Shown here: piece by piece, positions 32,001-45,001 of the stretch
Layout: each line of letters starts with the position of its first letter
Numbering within the stretch: the first letter of the stretch is position 1
DNA from: Amborella trichopoda
Lineage: Eukaryota; Streptophyta; Magnoliopsida; Amborellales; Amborellaceae
Length of the DNA stretch: 64,000 bases
Direction: 5' to 3'
NCBI RefSeq assembly: GCF_000471905.2
Contig: NW_006500353.1
Span: 2,188,918 to 2,252,917, forward strand
The notes under the pieces: model-generated
The model's input: only the letters and a program-made list of their open reading frames with translations
Database searches by the model: none
Told to the model about the DNA's origin: nothing
Made by a program: the position numbers and the translations under genes

Positions 32001-35000
32001 TAGTCACGAGTAACCAATTTGAGGAACCATCTACAAACATATGGACATTGCACAACTTGTTGGAATGTATTTATGCTTGGGATAACGAGATAAACAATTG
32101 CATCTTCATAACTAAGACACCTGCTCTACTGATCCGTTCACCGTTGTTATAATCGGTTGCTCCTGTTGTTACAGAAGTATGGGAAAAGGTTCTGCTAAAT
32201 AGTGATTTCAGTTAAGTAGTTATAGAATCAAAATTATCCTTTATCACCCTGTTGAAATTTAAATTTAGGTTCTGCTAAATAGTGATTTCAGTGAAGTAGT
32301 TATAGAATCAAAATTATCCTATATCACCCTGTTGAAATTTAAATTTATCCATATACTTGATTTTTGGTTGAACTTCAAACCTACAAAACAAAAAACTAAA
32401 TTTATCCATATGCTTGATTTTTGGTTGAACTTCAAACCTACACAACAAAAAACTTCAGACCTACTAAACAAAAGAATAGGACAACTTCGTAGAGGAAAGA
32501 AGAAGTGGTAATTTTTGGAAACCATAAAAAACTTATTGCCTTAGAGACATCCACACAATGCATTCTATTATGTAATGAATGGATGTATGTGATAATATGC
32601 TAGTTCTTTTAGTTGTTTTAAAGAGTGTGCGTGTATGTGTGTGTTCTTTTATTTGTTCTAAAGAGTGTGTGTATGTGTGTAGATAGATAGATAGATAGAT
32701 AGCTTGTTTGATTGATTGATAGGCAATGATTTTGCTATATATAAATGAATATGGGTATTCTATGCAGATATATATTTTGTTGGTGTATCCTAAAATCCAA
32801 ATGCTTTCTGTGAGACATTTAAATCGCTCATATATGCTCATGATCTTTTGCTTGATGAGTATGCACTGACCCCCAAGCGTCACCCATCTAGGTATTGTGC
32901 CCAATCTGTATTGACTTTGGGATTCAATGATTTCCAATGCAATCAACTTTCTCTGAACCACAGGGTTATGTATCCATATATGGCTGACACAAGTGGAATC
33001 GGTTTCTGGTTGGGTGTATGTGTGGGCCTCTGAGGAGGAGGTTCTGAGCATCTGATTCTTGCATCTTGCCACTCTCACCACCTCTATTGAGGTTGCATTT
33101 AGAGTTATCATGCATGGGAGATTGGATCAGGATTTCTCACTTTAGAAGGAATCTATGTGAAGATGATAATTGTGATAGAGTTAGGCTGTTTATTACAGTG
33201 CCTTTGAAAAAAATTTATCATGGGGCAGAGGTTCTAAAAAGTGGTTGTGAAAATAGGATAGGACCATGAGGATCTCAGTTCCTGTTAAATCCTAATTGTT
33301 TTATTTGAGTACCCAATCTCAATCCCCAGTCCTTGATTTTGGATGATTAGCCACCTTCATTGAGTTCGTAATATCAAACATCTACGGGGGCATATGTGGC
33401 AGGCTCATTAGATTTGTTTCTTGTGCAGGGAGTACAAGGGGACATGGACTACATCCTTCTACATTGTCCCTATTGATTCAAGATCCAGGGGTTCTTCCTA
33501 ATGTTGTTTGAGATTTCCAGGATCATTCCTGAATCTGTGGATCTCATTTGTCATTTGTCTTGCATATAGCTTGCTGGGGAGAGAGATCGCCTTCCTATGC
33601 AATTTGTATCATGGCTATCTTTTAAGGTTTTTTGAAGGACATGAATAGTAGGGATAGCTAAGGGCGCTTATACATGGAGTTATTGAGACTTGGGAATGCA
33701 AGGTTTCCATTAGCGCCGGACAGTTCATTGGTTTCACCACATAACATGACATGTACCTCCACTTGTAGGACCAGACTTTTATGATTACCTTTCCCTATTT
33801 TGGGTATCCAAGGTTCAAAGAGTAAGTAAGATACAACCATGAAGCAGCATGATATTCATCATTCCCTTGAGAATGAGTCATTTCCTGCCACATTTATAAT
33901 GCCTCTTTCAAATTATCTTCTCTTCATCTTCAATATTGCTATTTCTTGAAATACCTATATTTGATGAGAGCTTTCTATGAATGCTTTAATCTCGGTGATT
34001 TTGTTTTTTTTTTTTTGGTGTGATTTATAGTAAATTTAATATCTCTTTATTAAAAATGTTAGGGAAATTGAATCACATTGAAATTTGGAATTTTTGGCAT
34101 TGCCATGAAGCATTTCTATGCTATTTACAACTGCAATTACTGATTTGGTTTCACAATACAGTCACTAAGACATTATCTTTTGAAATTTTTGTGTTCTATA
34201 TAGTACTGGGTATTTAGGGATCTTATGTATTTCATTTACACCATATTTTAAATTTTGATTTATGGATTTAGAAAGAATTTTACGTGTTTTAATTGTTATT
34301 TCCTTCCTAAATTTGGGGGTTGAATGGCGCTGTTTTCTCCTCTACTGGTGACATAGGTGGGGAAGGTAAGCATGGAATGGCTAGCCGTGGAGAAAACAAG
34401 AGTGGTTGGAACATATCCTCCAAAAAAAAAAGGTTGGACTGGTTATGTTGAGAAGGATACTGCTGGCCAAAAAAACATCTACTCTGTTGAGGTTTGCTAT
34501 CCCACATGGTTAGACTTCTGTTTTTATCTCTTAATCTGTGGAGATAATCAAGGCAATCAGGGTAACATTTGAAGTAATTTAAGAGTATACCCTCCTTTGT
34601 CAATTTTCATGGTAATAAGAAAGTACCTTGGACATCTTTCTCTCTCTCACACACACAAAATAAGCTAGAACATCTCTTGGACCTCTCTCTCTCGCATGCA
34701 CATGCAATTGACCTCTCTCTCTCTCACATGCACATGCAATCTTATACACAGCCTAATACTAATAATACTGGCTCTTTCTCTTGTATATAGCCTAATACTC
34801 AAAATGTTCACTTGAGCATCTCTCTCTGAAACTTGTACACAACATATTCCGTCACTGCTGGAAGAAATGACCCTGCTTTTTTTTTTTGCAGCCAACAGTT
34901 TACATAGCAGAGAGTGCAATCAGTTCTGGAAGTGCTGGGACCTCTTCAGAGGGTGCTGACAACACAGTGAGAATTGCTGCTGGCTTGGGCCTACTCTCGC

Positions 35001-35257
35001 TAGCCGCTGCTTCCTCCATACTCCTTCAAGTTGGAAAGACCACTCCACCTCAAATTCAGACCTTAGAATATTCTGGCCCTTCTCTCAGTTACTATATCAA
35101 CAAATTCAAGCCACCTGAAGTTGTTCAGGCATCAGTTCCCTCCGAAACTCCAACAATCACATTGCCAGAATCCTTGCCGGAAGCCTCACCGGAAACAATA
35201 CAGGCTCAAGTGGTTCCAAGCACAGGGATGAAAACACCAAGTTCAATTGTCAACTGA
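29076..35257 (+). CDS. MPH1: MPH1-like thylakoid protein (maintenance of PSII under high light)
   Basis: Three exons, 29076-29246, 34357-34491 and 34892-35257, all phase 0 with GT-AG borders, encode 223 residues. Residues 1-~45 are Ser-rich with few acids, like a chloroplast transit peptide. The conserved core follows: CNVEECAPDKE at the end of exon 1, MEWLAVEKTRVVGTYPP and GWTGYVEKDTAGQ in exon 2, and YIAESAISSGSAGTSSEGAD in exon 3. One membrane helix (about 130-149, IAAGLGLLSLAAASSILLQV) precedes YSGPSLSYYINKFKPPE and a Pro/Ser/Thr-rich tail. This layout matches the plant proline-rich thylakoid protein At5g07020/MPH1, which helps protect and repair photosystem II under strong light. The start ATG at 29076 begins the transit-like segment; an upstream in-frame non-ATG stretch is not used. 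Intron 1 is unusually long (5.1 kb) and holds tandem duplications, LINE traces and a 20-N gap. Confidence 0.9.
31424..31452. repeat. Short palindrome in MPH1 intron 1
   Basis: tataccatacgcca, one base, then tggtgtatggtata: 14-bp arms with one mismatch. Could be a hairpin or a worn transposon end; no partner seen. Confidence 0.7.
31660..31679. other. Assembly gap (20 Ns)
   Basis: A fixed-length 20-N gap in MPH1 intron 1; its flanks are not repeated, so true size is unknown. Confidence 0.95.
31916..32457. repeat. Three consecutive tandem duplications (115, 80 and 57 bp)
   Basis: In MPH1 intron 1: a 115-bp pair (cttgttggaatgtatttatg at 31941 and 32056), an 80-bp pair (ggttctgctaaatagtgatt at 32188 and 32268), and a 57-bp pair (tttatccata at 32344 and 32401). 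The last two abut. Unit sequences are unrelated. Confidence 0.92.
32620..32725. repeat. GT-rich, GATA and TTGA microsatellites
   Basis: Two copies of a ~43-bp unit ending in gtgtatgtgtgtg (32605-32680), then (gata)n at 32680-32703 and (ttga)n at 32706-32720, in MPH1 intron 1. Confidence 0.8.
33060..33620 (+). mobile_element. Possible LINE fragment (zf-RVT region)
   Basis: Near 33435 the plus strand reads GDMDYILLHCPY, like the HLLxHCxxS block at the end of plant LINE reverse transcriptases; neighbouring frames are broken. Weak, based on one motif. Confidence 0.3.
34640..34735. repeat. CT/CA-rich repeats in MPH1 intron 2
   Basis: Two to three copies of a unit gacctctctctctc(g/a)catg with catgcacatgcaat, plus a short (ca)n. 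Pyrimidine-rich on the transcript strand. Confidence 0.75.
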
Positions 35258-36789
35258 TTGAGCTTCACTGGATTATAGAACCAGTATTTACACGGCCATG
35301 TTTTTGCTTCATTCTCTTATGTAATCATCTATTTATAGAGTAGTTTCAAAGTTTTTGTTGCGTTAAGATTTGCATCAGTCAAACCCATGTTTTGCTTGAT
35401 ACTACTCGTTCTCTATTTGTTTATTTATAGAGTAATCTACAGGTTTTTATTGTGTTAACATATGGATATGGTCATAGATCAACTTGTTGTCTCAGCATGA
35501 AAGGCATCCTTGTGAAGCATTGATTTGGGTGTTGTTGCTTACTAAAATTGCCAAGAGCAAGGAATGAGAGACAAATTGAAGCATTCATTCCACTTGGTTC
35601 ACATTTAAGTTTGAATATTTAAGGAAACCACATAGATAGAGCTGAAGCGAGATTGAATTCGAGTCTGAATCAAACAATTAAGGAAATTTAACAGTTAAAC
35701 AGATAATGAAGGTCGAGAAAGCCTTCCTTTCTTCATGCTACGTGAGTTTATATAATGGGATAGGAAGCCTTTTGGTCATTTAAAAATGAAGCAAAACACC
35801 TCTATTGACCTCTCTCTCCCTCAGCTGATGAGTACATATCCCCATGTGTACAACACTAGTGTATATGTAACCATGAGTGTACATGGAGTATGATCCGGAA
35901 TTCTCTACAAATTTGATGTTTGAAGCATAGTTAGTGGGGGTGGGAATGGCTCCGGTTCTGAGAGCGGGAGCATCGGATCGACAGCTGCCCAAAGTTTCGG
36001 AGCTCGGGGAGCGAGTTTCAGTGAGGGTAAAAGTAGCAGATCAAGATCCTGTATGAACAAGGAGTGTATTCCCAATCCATCAGTATCTAGATCTTTATTT
36101 AACGGGTACGCGTTCCATGTCATTTGGGATTGTGTTCCCATATTCATTAGAATCGTGCTCCCAATGACAATAGGATCGCGCCCTCATCTAAGAACGACCA
36201 CTTTCTTATTTGGAAAAGATCGAGTTCCATTCAAGGAAGGATCGTGTTCCGTACATGATTAATTGCGCTGTTGTCGAAGAACTCCACTGGTATGAAAATT
36301 TCGCTTAAAATAATTATTTTATTTTAAAAATTAATTTTTTTAAAAAAGTTTCTTTTAGGAGGTTCCGGCAACATAGGGATGGAATTCTAGGAAGGTAGGG
36401 ATCAATTCATAAAATTCTACGGGGTTCTAATTTATTCAAGAACGAGATCTATAATTTTAAGAAGTGCGACAGTAGAATCAAGATCCTTTGTGTATGGGAT
36501 TGAGAATCCTATAAATACGAGATAGCTCCTGAAAATTTTAAAACGAGTTCAGGTCGAAATTTTGATCATGACTCGGTGGAACTAGGTTCTGGAGTGGGAG
36601 CGCCATCCTAATGGGGCGCTCCCGATAACTATGGTTTGAAGTTCGACAACAGAGAGAGAGAGATCACAAGTTCCCCAATGAAAGTCTGTCAAAGATAGAG
36701 GTGTGTCTCATATTACTTCTAGAGAGAGAAAGAGATTATAAGATTACTTCCCGAGGTGTTTAATGGAAGAGAGAGAGTAGAGGAGATTT
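35258..36789. other. MPH1 3' flank and intergenic
   Basis: Presumed 3' untranslated region to about 35450. 35935-36640 is richer in GC, with ends agtgggggtgggaatggctc and gagtgggagcgccatcctaa that are loosely inverted and many gatcgtgttcc-like words; perhaps another worn hAT-like element. No gene. Confidence 0.4.
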
Positions 36790-37394
36790 TTTTAATGTTT
36801 TATGGAGGGAAAAAAAGTTTACATAAGGTCTCAACCTTGTATTGTGGAAGAAAGGCGTGCATCACAAATCCATTGGAAAATGTTGTTTCAATGTTGAAGA
36901 GCCATCGATATCGATTTCCAAAAATATAGATATTTAAAAAAAATAGATTTTAAGTTTTAAAAATAATGCAAGAGATTGGATAGCTTGGAGGTAAATCATG
37001 AAGTTCAAGAATTTTTGTTTTTTAAATTTTGTGTCTATTCAATAACATTTTTATAACCATCCATTTTGAAATTTAAGAGACAAAAATGTTTATGACCTCT
37101 ATGTACAAAGAATAAATGGTCATTTAGTAGACAGTCCCTCCTTAAAGAAGGTTTTTTTATGGCGGAGCATATAATTTTTTGGCTTTAGTCGGTCTGAATA
37201 GATTCTATTGATTTTTTTGTACTATCCATTTTTAAGATTTTTAAATGTTTATAGATATGCTTGATTTAATACCATTTTTGGAGTTCTAAGTTTAACTATT
37301 CTATAAATTTTCTACACCAAAATTGTGCAAACAAAGTTTGGAGGTACGTCTTACTTTCATTATTCAACGTTGACACCATATACAAACCGCACTA
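36790..37394 (+). mobile_element. MITE family A copy carrying a nested family B fragment
   Basis: Left end gtttacataaggtctcaacc and right end accatatacaaaccgcac are family A. The middle, ~36960-37140, ends gtacaaagaataaatggtca then gacagtccc, a family B end. The A interior resumes at 37190. At about 605 bp it is longer than the ~380-bp norm, as the nesting predicts. Confidence 0.5.
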
Positions 37395-40300
37395 GAGACT
37401 ATGGCTATGGATCTCTGCTATACATGAATTGTCATGTTTCTCGAAGGAATAAACTATGCTCCACATGACTATAGCTAGTGTATAGTCGCATCGCCATCTA
37501 ACCATTGGAGCGCCAATAAGTGAGAGAGAACTGGGACCCATAAGAACTCCGCATGACCCAATTGGTAAGCCCCACTCTCTCCATCTCAGGATTGGATGGT
37601 GATTATACTTAAAGACCATACATTTCTATTTTGTGGTAGTCTTTCAATATACCTCTTATAAAACTAATCTTGGCCGTCCAATGGTAAGGACAATAGTGAT
37701 GGCTGGTTTATGAACCATATACTCTAGAATTACTGTGTATGCTCAAGGTAAATTTTACTTTTTATTTTCCATTTCCTATTATTCCCCCCAATAGCCATTG
37801 GTGACTGGTACTTCATAAAACTCGCATTTAATTTCCATTTCACTCAATTTATGTTTTTAAGAAAATTATAAATACCCCTTAGAGCCAACTTTGTAGGCAA
37901 TGCCCAGCCCCAATAAACTCTTCAAACTATACCGCTAACCCTTATACTATTTTTTTGCACTCAAACCCAAGTAGAAAGGTACTTTTATAGGACAAAAATA
38001 CCCAGCTATAACCCATGTTTCTCTCACCCCTCCCTAATTTTTTTAAATGGAATTAGTCTGGCATATAGTATGGCGGACTGGCTTCTGGACTCTATTGAAT
38101 CCAATTTTGTGTTGAATTGACTTTTAATCGCTACTAAAATTAGTTTCATTTTTTAAACATTAAAGCTGGACTGACTTCTGATTACTATTGAAGCCGGTCT
38201 GACACACACCGTGGCAAACTTGCTTTCTTAAAAATTGAAGCATTCTGGTCGCTATTAAAGCTGATCCAACACACATTGTATTGGATCAGCTTCATTTAAA
38301 AAAAATGAAGTCCTCTAGTCCCGATTGAAGCTAGTCCGACAGGCTTGATATCTTTTCTCAAGAGAAATGCATGTCATAGGAAGTATTTTCATCCTACAAT
38401 AAACTAACTCTTTACTTTGGGGATAGCTTCAAAATAAATATTATCGATATTAGTACTTTGATATTAAAAAATATATTTGGGTGTGCATGTTAGAAAGTTG
38501 GTTGAGGGGTATTAACTTTCCCGCATTTTTTATCTGGTCTTGGTAAATGATTTAATTAGTAGATAACAAAACGATAAAAAATAAAATAAAAATAAAGAAT
38601 CAATTGTACTATACTAATAACTAATAATTTACGGTAGGTAATTTACACTACAGGCGTACCAATATTAATTTCACAAAAACAACTAAATCTTATTCAACTA
38701 TATCTTCCAACCTTCTCGTACTAATTCCAGGCAAAAAGAGTAAAGACCATTCTCAATCAAAAAGAGTAAATATCATCCTCTTCACTCACTTCTTCTAGCC
38801 TTATCTTATCTTTTACCTAGTGATGTACGCTTCCACTTTTATCAAATTATTTTTACTATTCACAATATTCCATCTTTACTCTATATTTGTAAATTTCATA
38901 ATGTTATTCACTAGCAATCTACAGTGTTATTCCACGAATAGTCTAAAACGACTATCATCTTTTTCATCTATATTGTCCAACATTCTCATATTTTCCTTAA
39001 AATTTAATTCTTTCTTCCTTTTTTTCTAAAATATTAATATATTCTATCTTCTCCTCAATATATTCTATCTTTTTCTCAACATTGGAAGATCACAAAATAT
39101 CAATATATTTTATCTCCCTTTCAATATTGTCATATTGGCGAACGTGATAATGTCTCTAATTTCAAAAAGAGATATTACAATAAAATCATCCTCTTCACTA
39201 TTGCTAATTTCAAAAAGAGATATACAATAAAATCATCCTCTTCACTATACACTACATGTTCCAACTTTGTCAGATTCTTCTTGATTGGATTCTTTCTCCT
39301 TCATCTCCCAAAATATCCATATATTCTATTTAACAAACATAATATCTTGTAAATCCCGCCAAGGCACTAAGACTGATTAGTAGCGGCATTAGACATTGGA
39401 CAAATTGGCATCGCATATTTGATCGTCAGATAGATCTGAGGCCACATCCAATCACTTCAATGCATCATATAAAATAGATGCAAAAAATATTATTTTGATT
39501 TGCCAAATTATCCAAAAAAAATTCAATTTCAATACAATCGAAGTTGAATACAAAAGATAGTCAATAAAACCATACCTGCAGAAACATCAAAAAAAAATCA
39601 ACAAAGTAGTATTTCTAATAAGAGAATAAGAGATATAAAAAGAAATAAGTTTTATGAAACAAAAGAAAAACTTGTCAACTAACGACAAAGAAATAAGTTT
39701 AAGACATCAAGTAATGTTGGAGAAGTAGAGATTTAGAGGTGTGTTCTCAAACATGGCAAGAGGAGTAGAAAGGAGAGTCGAACTTGCTTGAGTAGATCAC
39801 AATTTTTAAATAGATTACAATTTTACAATTTCAGCAGAGGAACAAACTTTACAGGTTTACCAGATTTTTCCGCCTAAAATTAGAACTAAATAAAACCTAT
39901 AAAAGATCTAAATTACTAAAATAAAAGCTCAAGAACGAATGGAAAGTATAAAACATTAAAAATATTATAGTTCAAAAAAATCCCAAATCTGTGCAAAAAA
40001 AAAAAAAATTAAAGCTAAACACGCTTTAGACTTCTCAAAAGGAACTCGATAAATAATTAATTGAATTTTTTTCTCTCGAATATTAACAAACAATAATTGA
40101 CCGATTGTTTAGCAATAGACTCTATAACATGACAAAATTGGGTTCACCCGGCCAGGTCCGGGTCGGCCCAGCGGGTTTTGCAAATACTGATCAGAGCAAA
40201 AAAAAAAACAACACTGGAGAAAACTGATATTCAAATTACAAAAGAGCAAGGTGCAAGAATGTAACGGAATATATGAAAATAAATCAAAGAAAAGTGAGTA

Positions 40301-42271
40301 AATATGTGAAAGAAACTAACACCCATCCAATAAACCAGAAAAAAGAACTGGGATTCAAAAATGAGAATGCCACTTTAACCCGTACAACCAAAATGAAAAT
40401 AAATAAATAAATAAAAGTTGAAAACAAAGTGTAATACCATGCTTTGTATATACGAAAGTGGACTGATCTTTTATGCAGTAAATAAAAAAACAGAAAATCA
40501 AAAATTTAGACAAAATCTAAAAGGAAGTTGACTCTCTTTCTCTCAATTTACATTCTATAGATTTATCTGAACTAGCGGGATCATGCACATCATTAATTTG
40601 GTTGTCAAATAAAAAATTATAATATTAATTAATATGGTATAAAATAAAAAAAATTACTTAGAATCAATATACCTCTTTAGTCTCTTCCAATACCATAACA
40701 AATTTGTCACTTAACGTAATAACTAACTTTTTTAAATTATTAAACAAATTTATCTTCAATTTTTAATTTTTAAATTTTAGGATCACAAATTTGTTGGAAG
40801 TTATAAAGAGAAATACTTGAAGAGCTCAAAGCCAAAATAAAAATAAAAATAAAAACTTATCACAACAAAAGTATGTTACTCCAATGCCTGTCATATTAAA
40901 AGCATGTGATCCAAATCAAGAGTCCAATGCACACAAAAGATTTGGCAAGTTCATATGCCCTATATACTTAAATTTAAACTATATGTTGGTGGATTTGCTG
41001 TTTGCATCACATTCTACTAAAGAAAAAAATTGTAGGTGTAGAAAATAAAAAATAATGGTCAAAATTAACAATCCTCAACATTATTTTGAGGGTGGACTAT
41101 CCACCCCACCTATTCAGGTTTTGAAACATTTGCTACTGAATTCTCTCCAAATTTAATTTTATCTCTGAATTCTAATACTCTAAATCACATTATCCCAGTT
41201 TACTATATGACACACTGAACTATAGTCAACCCCAAACAATAGTCCAACCTTAAATATTCCAATAATATGCCAAAGATCTACAATATCCCAATTTAAGAAG
41301 TCAAACATATTTAGAAATCCCAAATCGTTAGTTTAGGAAACCAAATCACCCAAAATAGGCAAGTTCCTGTATAAATTAGAGAGTGAATATTACATGATTT
41401 GTCACACCAATATTTTTTTTAATCAAAATTGGCAAAAAAAATGACATTAGATCTCAAATCCCAAAAAAATCTCTATAAGCTGGTACTGCACATTGGTGCC
41501 GAGTTTCCTTCTTTCCTTTCTGCTTTATTTTCTTTATTTTGTCTTGCTTTATTACTTTCTTTGATTTTATCATTACTTAAGTCTTTCATTTTAGTAGTTA
41601 TGTTATTCATGTTTTCTTTTATTTTTATTTCTTTCGGATTTCACATGACGTAAGTCAGCTTGGCGGTAAATTTGCAAAAAAATAGATCTTTAAAACTAAT
41701 TTCTCTATAGATCTAAATTCGACGGAACCTACCTCTCTTGACTGTTTAAGTATTACTTTTAAATACGAGCTAAGGTAGATCAGACTTTGATTAGTCTTGT
41801 TAGTTTTAGAATTGCGAGTAAATGCAGATATATCTTGTAACTTGTGCAGTCTACAACTATGTTTTGCATAATATTAAACTTTTGCACTATATTACATCAC
41901 CCATTTGCATGTAAAAGTATTGCCTATTGTTTTCCCTTAAGAATTAACTATATACTTGATCCATAAAAATAAAATAAATAAATAAATAAATCTATTTAGC
42001 AGTATATTATGTATTTAAATTTTAATATCTACATTTAAATGAGTATTTTAAAATGAAAGAAATTGAAATTTAAGTTTTTATTAGGAGGGATCATATATCC
42101 AAGGGAAGATACCATGTTATATTATGACTATTATTTCCATCAATTACATCATTGGTTACCTAATTGATAAGCTCATTTTCCTTCTCTCTATTTTTTTTTA
42201 TTTTGGCAGCTTTGCCTTTTATCTATTCTTTTATTCATGTTTAATTTCATCCATCTTTTAAATATTAAATA
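37395..42271. other. Long intergenic stretch without a gene
   Basis: Very AT-rich. A 48-bp tandem duplication is at 39156-39250 (ctaatttcaaaaagagatat twice). A short gggtcggccc-type stretch at 40139-40180 recalls hAT-like interiors. No exon, RNA gene or complete transposon recognised; small open frames have no family resemblance. Confidence 0.45.
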
Positions 42272-42280
42272 TTATATAAT

Positions 42281-42662
42281 GGGAAAAGTTTATGTAAGGT
42301 CGCAACCTTAAAATGTAGAAGCACATATGCACCTCAAAAATCTATCGAATATGTTGTTTTAATGTTGAAAAAACACTCTAATTGATCACCTCGACATCGA
42401 GATGTATGAATATGAAAAAAAAAGTTTTTGAGTACCGGAAATAGTGCATCTTACAACACATTATCTAGACCGTCCATTTTCAAGATTTTCATATATTTAT
42501 AGATCTACTTAATTTTAACTATTTTTGAAATTTAAATTTTTTTTAATTAGGTATGAAAATAGATTTTAAGATAATAATAATAATTTTTTACAATAAAATT
42601 AAAATTTTAAGGTGCGCCTTAATTAGATTGTTTAAAGTTGCAACCTTATAAAAACCGCACCC
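42281..42662 (+). mobile_element. MITE family A reference copy, 382 bp, perfect 9-bp target duplication
   Basis: Begins gggaaaagtttatgtaaggt and ends gcaaccttataaaaaccgcaccc, inverted. It is flanked by perfect ttatataat (42272-42280 and 42663-42671). Interior has the family words gaccgtccattttcaagatt and catctcgacatcgagatg-like text. Non-coding; the 9-bp duplication points to a Mutator-type transposase. Confidence 0.82.
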
Positions 42663-42982
42663 TTATATAATATACAAAGCTATCTCCATGGTTTTTGTGC
42701 TCACCCCTTTGGTATTGCAATTAATAAAGCCAAAAACTGTCCTCCTCCTATGGAAGGATACCATCCATTTCCTCCTCAAGGCAAAATATATGCCATTGAT
42801 ACTTTTTGGATCGCAAATTTTGGGATGATTTTACAATCCATAAAATAATAGTGGCAAAACAAAAATCCAAAATAAACTCTCGGGTATTTAAAAAAAAAAT
42901 TATGTCTCAAGATTCAATAGATACCGTCCAATTTTAAATGGCTAGATCTAAGTGTCATAGAACTTAAAATTCACTTTTTAAA

Positions 42983-43328
42983 AAAATAATCATCTAGTAA
43001 TTATTATATGTTTCCCAAAATTAAATACTAAGAAAATTCTCCTAAATAGGTGTTTGAGCAAGGGGGGAGATGCACAGTGTGCTCCCATGGGAGCATAGTT
43101 TATGCACTCATTAATGAAACAAATTTCCCACCCAAACCCCTTTGGTTCAATTTTAGAGAGCAATTTATTATCCTGTTTGGACAGAGAAACAAGTAAATGG
43201 TAGAGGGAGAAGAAGCCCCTGTAGGAATGTGCCATACATTTGCTCCCTCGAGCAAAAGGCTTGCTTAAGAGGATTTTTCTTATCTGTAATTTTGGGAACC
43301 ACCTAAAAACCACTAGATGATTGTTTTC
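42983..43328. mobile_element. Inverted-repeat element (MITE-like), ~346 bp
   Basis: The left end aataatcatctagtaattat with tttcccaaaattaaatacta is answered at the right by tgtaattttgggaaccacct and ccactagatgattgtttt: terminal inverted repeats of about 60 bp with mismatches. No target duplication found. 45390-45500 shares part of the interior (gaggaagcaagtgt). Confidence 0.5.
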
Positions 43329-44615
43329 GACAAAAAAAATTTGGACTTTGATGCATCTAGCAGTTAGATGTCATCCTCCAAAAATTGTACAGTCTATATT
43401 CAATCTTTTTGTTTTTTTTTTTTACCACAAGTTTATATTCAATTTTGAGACATTATCTTGTTCAAGCATGTAGAAAGTGCGAATTGGAATTTTTTTTCAT
43501 GAAGTTTTAGTCTATGGGGTTGAAGATGTTAGATCTCCAAATTATTGTGTAGTCCTAAAAACACTCATAAGTTGGGTTTTAACCGAGTAATCAAAAGTAA
43601 GTATGCTCCTTTAGAGCATAAAATCTTTTGGTCTCTAACAACAGGTAGTTGGAGATTGATTGTTAAAAAAAATGAAAATTGAAAACAAGTATTCACGTGT
43701 TATTTCTATTATTATGATCCGATAGTCAGGGCAGTAAAAAAGTGATCTTGGGACAAGGCATGGATGATGATGATTTATGGTATTCACACTTGATGCTTGT
43801 TGGTTTTTATTGAAAGTAATTTAACGGAGTTTGGTTTATGATACTCTAAGAGTAGGGTTAGGAATGGGTCGAGTCGGATCTGGGTCAACCAGGTTTAGGT
43901 TAAACTTGGACTCTACCCGAGTCAGGTGCAGGTCCATGGAGCCAGACCCGACTAAGTCTGGTTGGGTGGATTCCATGTATAGAAATAAAAAAATAAAAAT
44001 AATGTTATAAATTTTACAACACATGTTACTTTATACAAATGTAAATACAAGGCCAAGTCAAGTCGGGTTTAGGGTTGGCCCCGAAGTGGATGGTTATATC
44101 TTGATAGGGTCCAAGTTGGATCCAGGTTTAAACCTGTCCCAACCAGGGTCAGAGTCCAAGTTTAACCTAAACCTGTTTGGATGATATTACGAAGGAAAAT
44201 TTTTCAAAATACCATCAAGAAATGCACTATTTTTAATATTTTGCCCATTTTCAATTATTCCAAAATTTTAGACCATGTGATTTTTCTAGGGGTATTTTAA
44301 AATTAAATAAAAAATATGAGTAAAGTGTTAAATTGTTCCTGTAAGAAACTTTGCAATTTCCCCATTATCAATGACATTTTATTCAAGAAGTTTACGTTGA
44401 TTGATATTCAACTCCTAGGGGAGTATATGGTCCATGTGCTCCCTGGGGAAAAACTTAAGCTACCTAATGAACCTAGTGACCTCCCAAAAAGAGACAAAAA
44501 AAAAATACAATCAACTCACACACTTCGAACCAGGAAAACCAGGAAAATAACACCCGAAGATTGAACAAGGATCATCGAATTTTGAAGAGTTGAAGAACTT
44601 CACATGCAAAGTTCT
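43329..44615. other. Intergenic with gggtc-rich element remnant
   Basis: 43852-44180 has gggtcgagtcggatctgggt and gacccgactaagtctgg words around an AT-rich core, like the hAT-like interiors, but no clean ends. No gene. Confidence 0.4.
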
Positions 44616-44624
44616 TTTAAATAA

Positions 44625-44992
44625 GGGAAAAGTTTATATAGAGCCGAGGCTCTAAACAATCAAATTAGAGCCTACTTCAAAATTTTACTAGAAGAGCTTT
44701 TTTTGTTCTTCAAATCGATCATCTCGACATCAAGATGCATGGATAGAAAAAATTAGATTTGAAGTTTTGAAAATAGTGCATCTTGTAGCGTACTTTTTTA
44801 CTGTCAATTTTCAAGTTTTCATAGATCTGCTTGATCTACACTATTTTTTAAGCTTTAAATCTTATAATTAGAGATAAAAATAAATTTTAATGCTATCACA
44901 AAGATTTTTAATATTGAAACGACATTATCGACACTATTTAAAGGTGGGCTCTACTTTGATTTTTAGATCCTCGGCTCCATGCAAATCTCACC
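44625..44992 (+). mobile_element. MITE family A, first of two tandem copies
   Basis: 368 bp. Begins gggaaaagtttatatagagc, ends cggctccatgcaaatctcacc, inverted over ~50 bp. Flanked by perfect tttaaataa (44616-44624 and 44993-45001); the right duplication is also the left flank of the next copy. Confidence 0.82.
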
Positions 44993-45001
44993 TTTAAATA
45001 A

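Noticed and set aside
32533-33111. 192-codon minus-strand frame in MPH1 intron 1
   Set aside because: Low-complexity, crosses microsatellites (GATA, GT), no family resemblance.
34665-34919. 84-codon minus-strand frame rich in VREREV
   Set aside because: Translation of CT/CA repeats in MPH1 intron 2.
42990-43313. 107-codon minus-strand frame
   Set aside because: Lies wholly within an inverted-repeat element; shared FARGSKC-like text with 45399-45500 reflects the repeat, not a protein.
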